DNA of 64,000 nucleotides from Steromphala cineraria (taxonomy: Eukaryota; Mollusca; Gastropoda; Trochida; Trochidae): contig OU744732.1 in the NCBI GenBank assembly GCA_916613615.1, forward strand, positions 53,173,727-53,237,726. The letters run 5' to 3'. This document shows positions 36,201 to 46,200 of this stretch, one piece after another (within the stretch, counting starts at the first letter, position 1; each line of letters begins with the position of its first letter). Below the pieces are notes generated by a model, which worked only from the letters and a program-made list of their open reading frames with translations, had not been told where the DNA came from and made no database searches. The position numbers and the translations under genes were made by a program.

Positions 36201-39200
36201 GTTGATAAATTTCTCTAGCCAAGCAGGTTTTCTACTAGCTATGAGTTACAAGACTAGTTCTAATTTCTAACCCTGCATAATTGTTTCTATTTCACAAAAC
36301 TATACATACACATAAAAAAAATGCTAACAATTAGTTCTGAGAAGAAATATGAAGACAGATTATGATGTCAGGTTCGCACTCACTTTAGTATATTCCTCGG
36401 TGATGTTGCGGATGTTGGTTCCCTTCTTGCCGATGATGAATCTATGGAGCCAGGATTGGGCAACAACATCCGCAAACACAACGCTGTTGGCCTGGAAAAA
36501 TTATTTAATACATACATTTGAATTTTAAAATTAACATTGCCCAGTTTGGAACACGCTACATGACAAAACTTTAGAGTTGAACAAGAAAAAGATTTTACAA
36601 GTTACCATATTATAGTACACCAAGCGTAATTCCCCACACACCCCATTATGTATACCTAGCCAGTAAATCACATACCTTGGAGCCCACCAAGGATTAATCC
36701 TCACATCCCCCATTATCTATACCTAGCAAGTGAATCACATACCCTGGAGTTCACCAAGTGTTATCCCTCACATCCCCCATTATCTATACCTAGCAAGTGA
36801 ATCACATACCCTGGAGTTCACCAAGAGTAATCCCTCACACCCCCATTATCTATACCTAGCAAGTGAATCACATACCCTGGAGTTCACCAAGGATTAATCC
36901 TCACATCCCCCATTATCTATACCTAGCAAGTGAATCACATACCCTGGAGTTCACCAAGAGTTATCTCTCACACCCCCATCATTTATATCTAGACAGTAAA
37001 TCACATACCTTGGAGTACACCAAAATTTATTCCCCCCATCCCCGATCCTGTATACCTAGCCAGTATATCATGTACCTTGGAGTACACCAAGGGTTATCCC
37101 TCCCACTACACATCATTTATACTAGCTAGTATATATTAACCTGGGAGTACAGCAAAGGTTATCCCACACCCCCCTCTATTTATCCCTGGCCAGTATCATG
37201 TACCTTGGAGTACACCAAGGGTTATCCTTCACAATAAATCACATACCTTGGAGTACACCAAAGGTTATCCCATATCCCCTCTATTTATCGCTGGCCAGTA
37301 AATCATGTACCTTGGAGTACACCAAAGGTCATCCCACACCCCCCTCTATTTATCCCTGACCAGTATATCACGTACCTTGGAGTACACCAAAGGTTATCCC
37401 ACATCCCCCTCTATTATCACTAGCCAGTAAATCATGTACCTTGGAGTACACCAAAGGTCATTCCACACCCCCCTCTATTTATCCCTGACCAGTATATCAC
37501 GTACCTTGGAGTACACCAAAGGTTATCCCACATCCCCCTCTATTTATCGCTGGCCAGTAAATCATGTACCTTGGAGTACACCAAAGGTCATCCCACACCC
37601 CCCCTCTATTTATCCCTGACCAGTATATCACGTACCTTGGAGTACACCAAAGGTTATCCCACATCCCCCTCTATTATCACTAGCCAGTAAATCATGTACC
37701 TTGGAGTACACCAAAGGTCATTCCACACCCCCCCTCTATTTATCCCTGACCAGTATATCACGTACCTTGGAGTACACCAAAGGTTATCCCACATCCCCCT
37801 CTATTTATCGCTGGCCAGTAAATCATGTACCTTGGAGTACACCAAAGGTCATCCCACACCCCCCTCTATTTATCCCTGACCAGTATATCACGTACCTTGG
37901 AGTACACCAAAGGTCATCCCACACCCCCCTCTATTTATCCCTGACCAGTATATCACGTACCTTGGAGTACACCAAAGGTCATCCCACACCCCCCTCTATT
38001 TATCCCTGACCAGTATATCATGTACCTTGGAGTACACCAAAGGTTATCCCACACCCCCCTCTATTTATCCCTGGCAATTATATCCTCACACACTTGAATT
38101 TTGAAACCTAGCAAGTAAATCGCATACCTTGGAATACACCAAGGGTTAACCTTCAGAGTAAGTCACGTACCTTGGAGTACACAAAGGGTAATCCTGAACA
38201 GTAAATCATGTACCTTGGAGTACACAAAGGGTTTTTCCTAACACCCATGATAACGTATACCTAGCTACTAAATCACGTACCTTGGAGTACACCAATGGTT
38301 ATCCCACATCCCCTCTATTTATCCCTGGCCAGTAAATCATGTACCTTGGATTGGAATACACAGACAGTTAACCCTCAGACCCCCCATTTTGAAACCTAGC
38401 CAGTAAATCGCGTAATCCTTCACCGTAAGTCACATACCTTAGACTACACCAAGGGTTATTCCTCCCACCCCCGATCATGTATACCTAGCCAGTAAATCAT
38501 GTACCTTGGAGTAAACCAAGGGTTATCCCTCACACCCCCCATTTTGAAACCTAGCCAGTAAATCGCATACCTTGGAATACACCAAGGGTTATTCCTCCCA
38601 CCCCCGATTACATATACCTAGCCAGTAAATCACGTACCTTGGAATACACCAAGGGTTATTCCTCCCACCCCCGATTACGTATACCTGGCCAGTAAATCAC
38701 GTACCTTGGAATACACCAAGGGTTATTCCTCCCACCCCCGATTACGTATACCTAGCCAGTAAATCACGTACCTTGGAATACACCAAGGGTTATTCCTCCC
38801 ACCCCCGATTACGTATACCTGGCCAGTAAATCACGTACCTTGGAATACACCAAGGGTTATTCCTCCCACCCCCGATTACGTATACCTGGCCAGTAAATCA
38901 CGTACCTTGGAATACACCAAGGGTTATTCCTCCCACCCCTGATTACGTATACCTGGCCAGGTAAATCACGTACCTTGGAGTACACCATGGTGAGGGCGGG
39001 GCCGAGCTTGTCCTGCTCCCCCCGCAGTGTGATAGTCTCTGAGGTGCTGTCGAGGGCCGGCACTTCCACCGACACCCCCGTGTTGGCCAGGATCTCCGCG
39101 ATCCCAGACCCACGCGGTCCGATGATGTACTTGTGCTGCGACTTGCGTACCTCCACCGACACAGTCTGGCACTTGCGACGCTGCAGAGGATAATAATGCA

Positions 39201-42200
39201 TAAACATGAAATTTTACAGAACTACAACAATAACAAAATCCCACCTTATCTACTACAATGCTAACATACACCATCCACTCAATCAATCACACTAACCCAG
39301 TCTGTTTAAAAATAAACCATTCTCAGAGGATTAAAATATGAAAGTTTGAAATAACTCGGTTGACTTAATAACTTTTCAATTTTAATCCTTGTATCCAGCG
39401 AAATCTAAACAAACTGACAACAAACAAACAGCTTAACCAGCAAAGTCTTTTGTGAGTTGTTGTTCTAATCAAACCAAGCTCAGAGAAATTTGTACTTTAA
39501 GTAGCAATGATTCTAGTAGGTTGTCGTGTTTGCTCTCACCTTCTCTTGGCTGATCTTCATGATGGTAGCCTTGCACTTCATCATAGCAGAGTCAAATATA
39601 ACCAGACTGGCTAAATAACAACAGCTTAACCAGCAAAGTCTTCTATGACTGGTCGTTCTAATCAAACCACGCTCAAAGAATTTTTTACTTTAAGAAAGTA
39701 GATTGTCGTGTTTGCCCTCACCTTCTCTTCGCTGATCTGCATGATGGTAGCCTTGCACTTCATCACACCCTCCTTTTCCCCGGACACCACAATCTCATCC
39801 TTCATGACACTCGGCGGGGGCACGTTGATCTTCGCCCCAGTCTGTTCCATCAGCTGCTTGATTAACGAGTTGTTCGGGCCGCACACAAATGGGTGGAACA
39901 GTTTCGGCACTGGGAGACGTTCGAATGCAAGCTTGGCCTGTAAAAGAATACATTTGACTTCTTTGAGAGGCATTTTAGAAGTTGGAATGACAACAATGTT
40001 GAGGAGAATCTGACAAGAATCTGTGTCGAAACATCACATACAATGAACAAACAAGTTGTAATCCATATATTCCTCAGCTTTAAAGAATGTGTTAACTATT
40101 TTGCTTACAAATTTTTAAATCACTTTGGTACCCATACAGGCACAAAAACACAATAGAGGCCAAATTTGAATATCTGAGTCATAGATTTTAAAGTTTCTCT
40201 GGAAACGTTTTTGAACTCACAGACAGAAGGATATGATAAACGCCTGATAAATTTGTGTCAAAGTGTTAAACTCTTAAAAGAAGAAATGCACCATGGTTAA
40301 AGCCATAGATTTTATTCGATATATCAGTATGAATTCGATTGAAAACCTAGCCTGCCCTAAAAATTATGTGGTCATTTGCTTAGGGAAAATTAAAGAAAAC
40401 TAAAAAGTAGTAAGTTCAAGGACTTGCGGACGGGTTATACCTTAAACACTGGATATATATGAATAATGATATAGTTTACATAAGTTACCTGTTCGTCGGA
40501 GATGATTTGGATCTCATGACGAGCCTTGTCGATTCCATCCTTGGTCCCAACAATTCGTACAACGTCAGAGTTTTCATCAGCGCGGGGCAGATAGATTTTA
40601 GTCGCCGTGGCTAGTTCCAGGTCCTGTAGTTTCTTTCCGTTCTTACCTAACAAGAATCTGTGGTGTTCACGCGGGATTTTGATTTGGATGTTAGCCTGCA
40701 AAGAGAGAAACATATGCCAGAAATCCTCAAAAGTTTAGGAACTCAGTAACCTGCCTCTACAATTTCACGACTTTGTAAAAAAAAAAAAATTTACATTTCC
40801 TCTCTTTTCTATGACAAAATGCAAATAATTATACAAATACACAGGCTTAGCTTGAATAAGGAATCCCTATATTTGTATACAAATCTAAAACTGTTTTTAG
40901 TTTTAGCAAGACCTTCAATATATATTCTCAGATTTGTCAACCCTTTACATGACAAATGCTATAACCACTGCGAAGTGACTTTTCAGTTGACTTAGCAAAT
41001 AATAAACCGTGAATTATCTGGACTGATAAGAATCGGATGGGATGTCTAAATAATAATCCATTCCTATTTTAGTTCATAGTTTACGCTCAATGTTATCGGC
41101 GATCCGGAATATTCCTGGACCCGCATGTTAAGGGTTAATATAAAAGCAAGCACCTGCTAATAAAACACTTACCTGTGTCTGTAACCTGGTGAGCACTTCA
41201 CGTCTTGCTTTGATCACATCCTGGGGCTTGCCGTGAATCACAACCGTCAAACTCTGGTCCTTGGCCAAGCTGATCTCGATTGACACATCTGTTTGAAAAC
41301 ATCAAATAAACTTGAAGCACATACAGATACTAAGGGACGTCTTCAATGGTATTTTGGAATTAGGTACCATGATGTTCCCATAAGTTCTTTATTGTGAAGA
41401 ATTGCTGGGAACGATCAGCATATTATCACTTGATCACATCAATAAAGAAATGAAATTTAATTTGAATTTGTATTTCTGAAGAAACTTATACAGTTGTGAA
41501 GATAACTGAATTTTATATTATGAAAGATACCTATATATGCAATACATTAAGTGAAAAGAAACGATATCTTCACCTTACAGGCAATGTATCATAATTTTTC
41601 ACAGTAAGTTAATAATTCTTGAAAACAAATTCAATGACCTACAACTAATATAAAACATAAATACCCTTCTTCATATACAGAAACTAACAATAAATGTATC
41701 CTTTAAATTCAATGAAACAGTAAAAGAAATTCAACACCAAGTCTTTCTTCATCTCTTAATGAGACACCATAGGGTGTTTTTTTTACGAAACAAAATTCAA
41801 GAGGGCGCAGTGATGCATTCTATTCTTTGTCAAATTGTTAATCTAGAACAAATAATTTTTTTAAAATATGTCTAATAATCATGAAATAATCTTATGCAAG
41901 TATAAAAAGGAAGTACTCTTGAATTTTGTTTGAACAATTAATAGCCTGATAGGACTATCACTTTTAGGAGCAAATTAATTTTTGCTGACCCAAGCATAAG
42001 TATTTAGATTTAGCAAGCCATACACATTTTAAAGGAACTCACGAGAATTGTTTGACAGACATCTGTCACAGGAAGGTACACTTATATACAAATCAATATC
42101 TCTTCAGCACTTTCTATAGGGGCTACATTATCAATATACTTCATTGATCAAGTGGAAGAAAAGAACGGCTTAATATTGAGAGAGAAGTATCTAACTGCAG

Positions 42201-43304
42201 AATCAAAAGAATCTCACAGGTATTGGGAAAGACAATTTAACAATGGGGCATTTTCATGATTTCAGGTAATTATCAGAATTTCAAATGGGCCATTGCCCAT
42301 TACAACAATAGTAAACTTCCAAAATTTAATGGGCCATTTTTTCACCCAATGTGCAAAATGGCCCATAGCCCCTGCCTGCATCACTGTACCTCACCTTATT
42401 CAATTGTTACATCTAATTTGGTAATTAATTAAATTTTGAACTTCATTAGTGCACAAGAGATTAATATAAATTTTGCAGGAAAAAAAACAAAATCTCCACC
42501 ACAAATAGTCAAATATCTTGATCCATTTCAATACTTACCCGTTTTATTCATAATTTCCTTGCAGATTTTGGCCTGTTCACTTTCTTCTCCAAACTGTTGT
42601 TCCTTCATTTCCTTGAAGCGTCTCTCTTCCAGGGGGACCGTAAACACCTGTACAGGTGAAACAAGGTAAATTTTAGAACACCGACATCTCAGTCTACGAC
42701 AAAACTTGCTTCAGATGATCTTAACGAATACAATTTACACTTAAGTTGTTTGAGAGGCATTTTAGAAGTTGGAGTATCAAGAAGACAAGGAGTTTTATGG
42801 ATTGTCAAGAAGCATCCCATATGCTTGAAAACGGTATAAGAATCACATTTCTTAAACGACAATATTTTTATCAGTTTCATGACATGACATGATCTCCCAT
42901 TCTAAGGATGGTCAAATTTTGTTTTAAATTTTAACAGAAATATACCTGATCAACTTCATATATTTGAAATTTGCCCACCTTTTTTGCTTGATGTCCCTTA
43001 AAATTTGGCGAAGTATGATACTTTTACCATTGCAAGGGGTCCCCGTTGCTCAGAAAAGGTCAAAATGACTCCCTTACCCGACCAACTAGGAATAAAACTG
43101 ATAATGACTTACAAATAAAATTCAACTTACCTGAGTACATTTCGATCGGTTGAGATTGAGAAACTTGGGTTGCCACTTGAAGTCATTGGTTATGGGGGTC
43201 GGTTCGCGCACTTCGGTCTTGAGTGCCGGGAAGGCATCGTCGTAGGTGGGGGGTTCGAAGGCTTCATCTTCGATGTTCGGCACCGCCTCAGAGTTGGTTG
43301 CCAT
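23983..43304 (-). CDS. HDLBP: Vigilin, multi-KH-domain RNA-binding protein (23 coding exons)
   Basis: Vigilin is a conserved cytoplasmic, ER- and ribosome-associated RNA-binding protein that acts on mRNA translation and stability. All 23 coding exons join in frame through GT-AG introns to 1,279 residues, close to human vigilin (1,268). The N-terminus has the family's EPPTYDDAFPAL motif. KH modules 1-15 follow in order. The GxxG loop is intact in most (GKNG in KH2, GPRG, GKKG, GKSG, GAKG, GKGG, GAKG, GRGG, GASG, GQKG, GRKG, GFKG) and degenerate in KH1, KH3 (GPNN) and KH11 (ARRG), mostly as in vertebrates. The C-terminus has the conserved GFVVKDAPW and EEFPAFGA motifs and ends GPLKRKN. Many KH domains are single phase-0 exons. 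Unusual: a 17-Gln tract in KH12. Confidence 0.97.
24739..24914. repeat. Tandem duplication of about 85 bp next to the exon 22 donor
   Basis: TTGACAAATCAAACTACAAA...GGCAAGCAATG...GAAAAGTTTT occurs twice with about 80% similarity by eye. The second copy ends 12 bp from the exon 22 donor. Confidence 0.75.
24927..25145 (-). CDS. HDLBP: Vigilin coding exon 22 (KH15)
   Basis: Residues 1133-1205, with RRIHPRIIGFKGRYVRKVMD carrying GFKG, then VDIRFPRPEDDDHDLVTITG. Ends NLQEEY|GTAAGT. Confidence 0.96.
25793..26014 (-). CDS. HDLBP: Vigilin coding exon 21 (KH14)
   Basis: Residues 1059-1132, with HHPKIIGRKGLVVKRIREDH carrying GRKG, then IQFPEKND and LITIIGYEEATHKA. Ends IVKEL|GTACGC. Confidence 0.96.
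26236..27529. mobile_element. Transposon-like element with a 163-bp tandem core and a 3' hairpin
   Basis: It starts near ATACCCCCGCCTG. A GGACGGAC run leads to the 3' hairpin TACCCCC...GGGGGTA at 27500-27527. The core is about 5.5 units of 163 bp (26.6-27.44 kb, each with GTTTTTGGTCAAAATTTC). A short tandem-cored element with a 3' hairpin resembles the bivalve pearl and Helentron-derived elements; family assignment is inference. It lies in intron 20. Confidence 0.75.
26418..26585. mobile_element. Tigger-like MITE inserted in the first 163-bp unit
   Basis: The ends TACAGTCGAACCTTG and GATTCGACTGTA are inverted. It splits the repeat phrase CACCATATAGGCTACTTCC at TA, and the intact phrase in the other units shows the empty site. 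Confidence 0.85.
27919..28158 (-). CDS. HDLBP: Vigilin coding exon 20 (KH13)
   Basis: Residues 979-1058, with PFDFHRFIIGQKGRDVRKMM carrying GQKG and ending in a charged helix (LEKEKEER). Donor AGG|GTGAGG. Confidence 0.96.
28527..28627. repeat. Short tandem duplication of about 53 bp
   Basis: TGTGAGAGTACTCACTAAGG and its continuation AGTAACTAAGTAAGAAAGTAAC occur twice. Confidence 0.85.
28680..29068. repeat. Six tandem units of about 68 bp ending 14 bp from the exon 19 donor
   Basis: The unit contains GCTTGGGCAATATTTCAGCC and GGCGGGGCTCTTTAAGAGTG. A diverged single copy (TTGGGCAATATTTCACCC) is at about 25.7 kb. Confidence 0.9.
29083..29315 (-). CDS. HDLBP: Vigilin coding exon 19 (KH12, second half, with polyglutamine insert)
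   Basis: Residues 901-978. It begins with 17 consecutive glutamines (29257-29307, mixed CAG/CAA) and continues with Ala- and Glu-rich sequence ending EKEKEKVKK. The KH fold resumes at TDIIVITGKPENCEKAKEAL. Vertebrate vigilin has an acidic insert at the same place. Confidence 0.94.
29257..29307 (-). repeat. CAG/CAA repeat encoding Gln17
   Basis: Seventeen glutamine codons, interrupted by CAA, which should limit slippage compared with a pure CAG run. Confidence 0.97.
29741..29882 (-). CDS. HDLBP: Vigilin coding exon 18 (KH12, first half)
   Basis: Residues 854-901, with QHHRTVMGASGYNIKEITK carrying GASG, then VGIKFPDKPQANG. Ends in phase 1 with donor GAG|GTAAGT. Confidence 0.94.
30169..30387 (-). 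CDS. HDLBP: Vigilin coding exon 17 (KH11)
   Basis: Residues 781-853, with VDPKHHRYFVARRGEVLRQI. The loop is ARRG, not GxxG, as in human vigilin (IRRG). Followed by GGVTVSFPRSGVKSDKV. Confidence 0.96.
30934..31068 (-). CDS. HDLBP: Vigilin coding exon 16 (KH10, second half)
   Basis: Residues 736-780, with STGARIIFPSNNDTDQETIV and end LIKNL. Donor CTG|GTACGT. Confidence 0.94.
31475..31561 (-). CDS. HDLBP: Vigilin coding exon 15 (KH10, first half)
   Basis: Residues 707-735, with AQYHKFLIGRGGSNIRK carrying GRGG. Acceptor TTATTTCAG, donor AAG|GTATGT. Confidence 0.95.
31555..32010 (-). repeat. Duplicated exon 15 acceptor region
   Basis: GACAGTTGCTGAAATAAC, which spans the exon 15 acceptor, recurs at 31871-31888. 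The following intron sequence (CTGACATTGACGACTGGTTG...) is shared too, with a third partial copy near 31750. Confidence 0.75.
32112..32290 (-). repeat. Tandem duplication reaching the exon 14 donor
   Basis: Two copies of about 90 bp (CTAGTGATAGATGAAAGG...CTTTTATA). The copy nearest exon 14 includes the real donor (AAGGTATAAAAG), and the second carries a lookalike, AAGGTATATAAAAG, near 32200. Confidence 0.85.
32288..32506 (-). CDS. HDLBP: Vigilin coding exon 14 (KH9)
   Basis: Residues 634-706, with HNSIIGAKGRLIRAIMEECG (GAKG), VTIRGPKDDVE and end LTSEK. The donor AAG|GTATAA is weak, and the intron just after it is duplicated (32112-32290). Confidence 0.95.
32837..32968 (-). CDS. HDLBP: Vigilin coding exon 13 (KH8, second half)
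   Basis: Residues 590-633, with RIDLPSENSDSDVITITGKK and end AIQKEL. The acceptor ACATCAG|ATCAG has a second AG five bases on. The first keeps the frame and the family sequence. Confidence 0.93.
33094..33252 (+). repeat. Interspersed repeat copy A (SINE-like)
   Basis: The partner of 35025-35184. The two copies lie in different introns of the same gene in the same orientation and differ at only a few bases in about 155 bp. Confidence 0.75.
33388..33474 (-). CDS. HDLBP: Vigilin coding exon 12 (KH8, first half)
   Basis: Residues 561-589, with KGFHKNIIGKGGANIRK carrying GKGG. Phase 0 on both sides. Confidence 0.95.
33865..34083 (-). CDS. HDLBP: Vigilin coding exon 11 (KH7)
   Basis: Residues 488-560, a single-exon KH domain: IIEQRFHKSLIGAKGEKIRE (GAKG), then TLRGPKNDVDK. 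Ends HEEL|GTGAGT. Confidence 0.96.
34240..34379 (-). CDS. HDLBP: Vigilin coding exon 10 (KH6, second half)
   Basis: Residues 441-487, with TRIKNETGVSIKIPND, VIRIEGDPAGV and end MAQRM. Acceptor TTTTCTCCAG, donor ATG|GTAGGT. Confidence 0.95.
34825..34903 (-). CDS. HDLBP: Vigilin coding exon 9 (KH6, first half)
   Basis: Residues 415-441, with IDQRFHKHIIGKSGSN carrying GKSG. Ends in phase 1, AACA|GTAAGT. Confidence 0.94.
35025..35184 (+). repeat. Interspersed repeat copy B (SINE-like)
   Basis: Nearly the same 155 bp as 33094-33252. It begins TTGTATGAATGAGTTCGAACC with a Pol III B-box-like GTTCGAACC and ends AAGGGGAGATAACTC. No A box is seen, so it is probably a truncated SINE. Confidence 0.75.
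35520..35624 (-). CDS. HDLBP: Vigilin coding exon 8 (KH5, second half)
   Basis: Residues 380-414, with VHIEFTDGQDKITVEGP and ending ENIVKDL. Donor CTG|GTTAGT. Confidence 0.94.
36384..36491 (-). CDS. HDLBP: Vigilin coding exon 7 (KH5, first half)
   Basis: Residues 344-379, with SWLHRFIIGKKGTNIRNI containing the GKKG loop. Donor AAA|GTGAGT, phase 0. Confidence 0.95.
36650..38972 (-). repeat. Intron minisatellite, about 35 units of about 66 bp, each with a copy of the KH4 exon end and donor
   Basis: Most units contain, on the minus strand, a version of TTGGTGTACTCCAAG|GTACGTGAT, matching the true exon 6 end and 5' splice site (with ATG replaced by TTG). TTACTGGCCAG and a G-rich stretch follow. 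Units are most alike close to the true donor (38.5-38.97 kb) and in a central block (37.3-38.05 kb). They fill nearly all of intron 6. Confidence 0.95.
38974..39180 (-). CDS. HDLBP: Vigilin coding exon 6 (KH4)
   Basis: Residues 275-343. SQHKYIIGPRGSGIAEIL carries GPRG, and the exon ends MVYSK. The donor AAG|GTACGTGA is the sequence reiterated in the minisatellite directly downstream. Confidence 0.96.
39426..39585 (-). pseudogene. Partial duplicate of the vigilin KH3 exon end and donor
   Basis: This repeats 39617-39768: about 45 bp of the exon 5 end, its GTGAGA donor and about 115 bp of intron. It has no acceptor or upstream exon part, so it is a relic, but it offers a decoy 5' splice site. 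Confidence 0.85.
39722..39937 (-). CDS. HDLBP: Vigilin coding exon 5 (KH3)
   Basis: Residues 203-274. HPFVCGPNNSLIKQL shows the degenerate GPNN loop typical of this module. Ends ISEEK|GTGAGG. A partial copy of its 3' end lies downstream at 39426-39585. Confidence 0.95.
40489..40695 (-). CDS. HDLBP: Vigilin coding exon 4 (KH2)
   Basis: Residues 134-202, one complete KH domain in a phase-0 exon. HHRFLLGKNGKKLQDLE carries the GKNG loop and is almost the same as in vertebrates. Confidence 0.96.
41173..41288 (-). CDS. HDLBP: Vigilin coding exon 3 (end of KH1)
   Basis: Residues 95-133, with VSIEISLAKDQSLTVVIHG and ending RLQTQ. KH1 lacks a GxxG loop, as in other vigilins. The exon restores phase 0. 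Confidence 0.93.
42539..42647 (-). CDS. HDLBP: Vigilin coding exon 2 (start of KH1)
   Basis: Residues 59-95, beginning VFTVPLEERRFKEM and ending EIMNKTG, as in the vertebrate divergent first KH module. Ends in phase 1 with donor CGG|GTAAGT. Confidence 0.93.
43131..43304 (-). CDS. HDLBP: Vigilin coding exon 1 (start codon)
   Basis: Residues 1-58. ATG at 43304-43302, protein start MATNSEAVPN, then the EPPTYDDAFPAL motif. Donor CAG|GTAAGT. The exon probably extends into 5' UTR up to 43352, where TTGTTGCAG is an acceptor. Confidence 0.95.
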
Positions 43305-43490
43305 AGTCAATACTCAATAGTCAGTAGACAGAGCAGAGTCGTACAGTACTTGCTGCAACAAGACAGAACCAGTTTAAAGTTTCATTACTATGTCATTTAT
43401 TGATCAATGTTTGGGAAGCTTTTTTCTGTTTATGACATTTACAGGGCTAGAGCAGAGGATACAAATAAAAAAAAGACAACAAAAACATAA

Positions 43491-43747
43491 CTAGGTGTGA
43501 CGATGCAGATTTTTCACGATATGATACATATCACGATATTTCATGGCGATACCTTTCGATACGATACACATCATGATCGCTTTACCAAATAGACCTTTAA
43601 TGTTTTATGAATCATCTGATTTTTAGGGAAAATAAGCCACTTAATAGTCAATGATACGTATCACGATACAGAGAATGTATCAGGATACGTGTATCGTCAG
43701 ATTAAGTATCGTGATTCACGAATACTACGATATATCGTCACACCTCT
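43491..43747. mobile_element. hAT-like MITE
   Basis: Terminal inverted repeats AGGTGTGACGAT (43493-43504) and ATCGTCACACCT (43734-43745), with an AT-rich interior holding repeated ATACGTATCACGATAC phrases. A target duplication is not clear. Confidence 0.65.
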
Positions 43748-44296
43748 AGAAACAACAGTACTTGATGCATAAGTAACCAGGTTAAGGTTTTATCACACTG
43801 TAGTTCATCAATCAGTGTTACACTACCACCAATAAATACATTAACCGAGTTAACCGTTTCACCCATAAGCCAGAAATGAGGATCAAACATGTACTTGGTC
43901 GTGGTATCAAAGGGTTAAAAGGTATAAAACAGTGATGACATGGAATCAGCCTGTAAAGGTAATTTTTACATTTTTTCTTGATTGAGCCTTTTGACAAAAT
44001 AAGCTTTTTTCATAAAATTTAAATTTGCTTTGATTGGTTCCAAATACATGTGCTGATATTTATCATATTGCTCAATTGACCAACTCGCCCCAAAAGGCCA
44101 AATATATAATATGACTAGTTTTACTAGTTAGAAACACTTTAGTTACCATTATTATCAATTGGTTTACAAGTTTCAGGACACAGGAACAGAGGGTACGTTT
44201 TGCCATTAGGGTTTAGTTTGGTTGAACTTTACTGAAAGTTTTGTTTGAAGGTAGTAGCATACGGTAGTAGCATCTGTCAAATCCAGTCCCAGGAAA

Positions 44297-44512
44297 CGAA
44301 CGTTACGCTAATTCCACTAATCTGTACCCTGGGCTCAGAAGCTAGATTCGGCCTGACTTGGAATAAAACCAATCAGGTCATTTTCTCGCCACCTTCTCAA
44401 TAAAATTTCAACGAGAAAATAATCTGATTGGCTACATCCCAAGTCAGGCCACGCGAACGAATCTAGCTTCTGAGCCCAGGCTACAGATTAGTGGAGTTAG
44501 CGTAACGTTCGT
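44297..44512. mobile_element. 216-bp foldback element
   Basis: The ends CGAACGTTACGCTAATTCCA and their inverse pair over about 60 bp, including GGGCTCAGAAGCTAGATTCG, with a short unique centre. It lies upstream of the vigilin start codon. Confidence 0.85.
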
Positions 44513-45882
44513 ACCCTGAGACAGGATGCATCTGCCAATTGTTTTCTTTAATGTATAAAACTTTTGTATCCTATACTGAGTTTCTTATCAGCAACATATT
44601 TACAAACGTAACAAGCTTCATAACAATGTAATGACCACATTTAATAATTTTCAAACATTCATTGATTGTATGAGACTATGAGCTTCTGTATTTGGCTTCA
44701 TTGAACAAACAGCTACGATGGAAGACTGGCAATTAGCGTGATCTCTCACTTTCTTGTAATAAATTCTTGTTGATTGTTTCCAATACTTGTCAAATTATTT
44801 GCTAGATAATAAACTGTAATTTAAAGGGTAAAAGTGAGAGATCCAATTACTCCATAACATGCTAGTAACAGCCTAATAGGTCTTGCATAAAATTAGGGTC
44901 ACAAGTCTTCAATGACCACAAGGTTTGTCTATTTCCTGAATAGAAGTTCTCCTTGATTAATCATCAATATAACATGTGGCGTTATAAGTGATTATCACTT
45001 TTAATCAAAGAACCAGCTTGATATTGGAGATTAAATAGCAGCGTTGTTTCACATGTGGCTTAATTTAGTGTAATCCAAATGATTATGAGATCACAAGGCT
45101 ATCCATATTAAGAGCGACAGAGATATTGAGGTATGACAAAAGATTTTTGAATCTTATAAACTTGTGCACTTAAAAGTCATCCAAAGGCAAAAATAAAGTC
45201 TAAAAATGCTTTGAGCTTTGATATGTCTTTGGTAAACCTATTTATCACAGAATTAACTTTTAGGATATATAACAATAATTGTAAAAACATAATATTTTTC
45301 TATTAGTTTGATAATCCTGACTGTTAAATTTACAACATAAGACTCATAAAAATATATTAGTATTTTGACTAAAAACTTTCTAGGTCTAAGATGGAATCAA
45401 ATTACACACCAATTATCATATGATCAAATACAATTTGAGGGATAAAATATTAATTTTTATAATGATCTACCCTAACCTAAAATTATTTGAATTCCATAAC
45501 CCTGAGTACAAAAATGCCATTTCAAAATAGTTACAAACTCCTGACAGTGTTGTGTAAACGATGACACCGTAGATAGTTAGATGAAAGGACACATCACGGG
45601 GAGCACGGTGCTAGGTTCGGAGATTAGCCCATTTAGGTAAACCCTCGGACCTAACCGGTACGATCACATGACGAAACTCAAAATATTACATCGCTATGTT
45701 GACAAAAATTACCACAGCCCATATGTTATTGCAGATCTAGAGCCAGCAAGAATGTAAATTGTCCCCTTTTCGGCCAAATGAAGGAAATATGGTAAGATTT
45801 GGTGGACGGGATTGTCCACGTAAACACTTCGGTTCATCTTGACAGACGAGTCGACGTGTCGCCTCTCACTAAGTTTTCTTAC

Positions 45883-45956
45883 CGTACTGCGTCCAAGAAT
45901 TCCGTCCTAAGGTTTCAAGTAACCCTTGTCAGGCTCCAATGTGGCTGCGGCTTGAT
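45883..45956 (-). other. HDLBP: Candidate vigilin 5' UTR exon
   Basis: A 74-bp stretch with a good acceptor (CCTATTTCAG) and donor (GTAAGA) and no ATG-led frame. Position and signals suit a non-coding exon. Confidence 0.35.
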
Positions 45957-46040
45957 CTGAAATAGGAATTAAAAGAAATAAAAGGCGTGTCGCAAGAAAT
46001 TATTTGTGTTGGAATTCGGACCAAATGATGCCACACTTAC

Positions 46041-46200
46041 CAACCACGTAGAGAGGATCTACACTAAATATGACCTTTCGATATTCATGCGCTGGCGAAT
46101 ATACGATTAGACGGCTTCTCTGATTGGTCAATTGGCGACGAGTACATGCACTTCCGGTTTTCTTAACTTATCACTGCCGGGTTAACTGGAAGCTTTACAG
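46041..46200 (-). other. HDLBP: Candidate vigilin first exon and promoter region
   Basis: The donor GGTTG|GTAAGTGTGG lies at 46040. Upstream sequence to about 46.2 kb is less AT-rich. The transcription start was not determined. Confidence 0.3.

Noticed and set aside
36863..38009. Plus-strand open frames with LGVHQ-type repeats
   Set aside because: They come from the intron minisatellite; no coding context on that strand.
43302..43310. Vigilin start upstream of the ATG, at a TTG
   Set aside because: ATG at 43304-43302 is the natural start; upstream codons lie in the 5' UTR.
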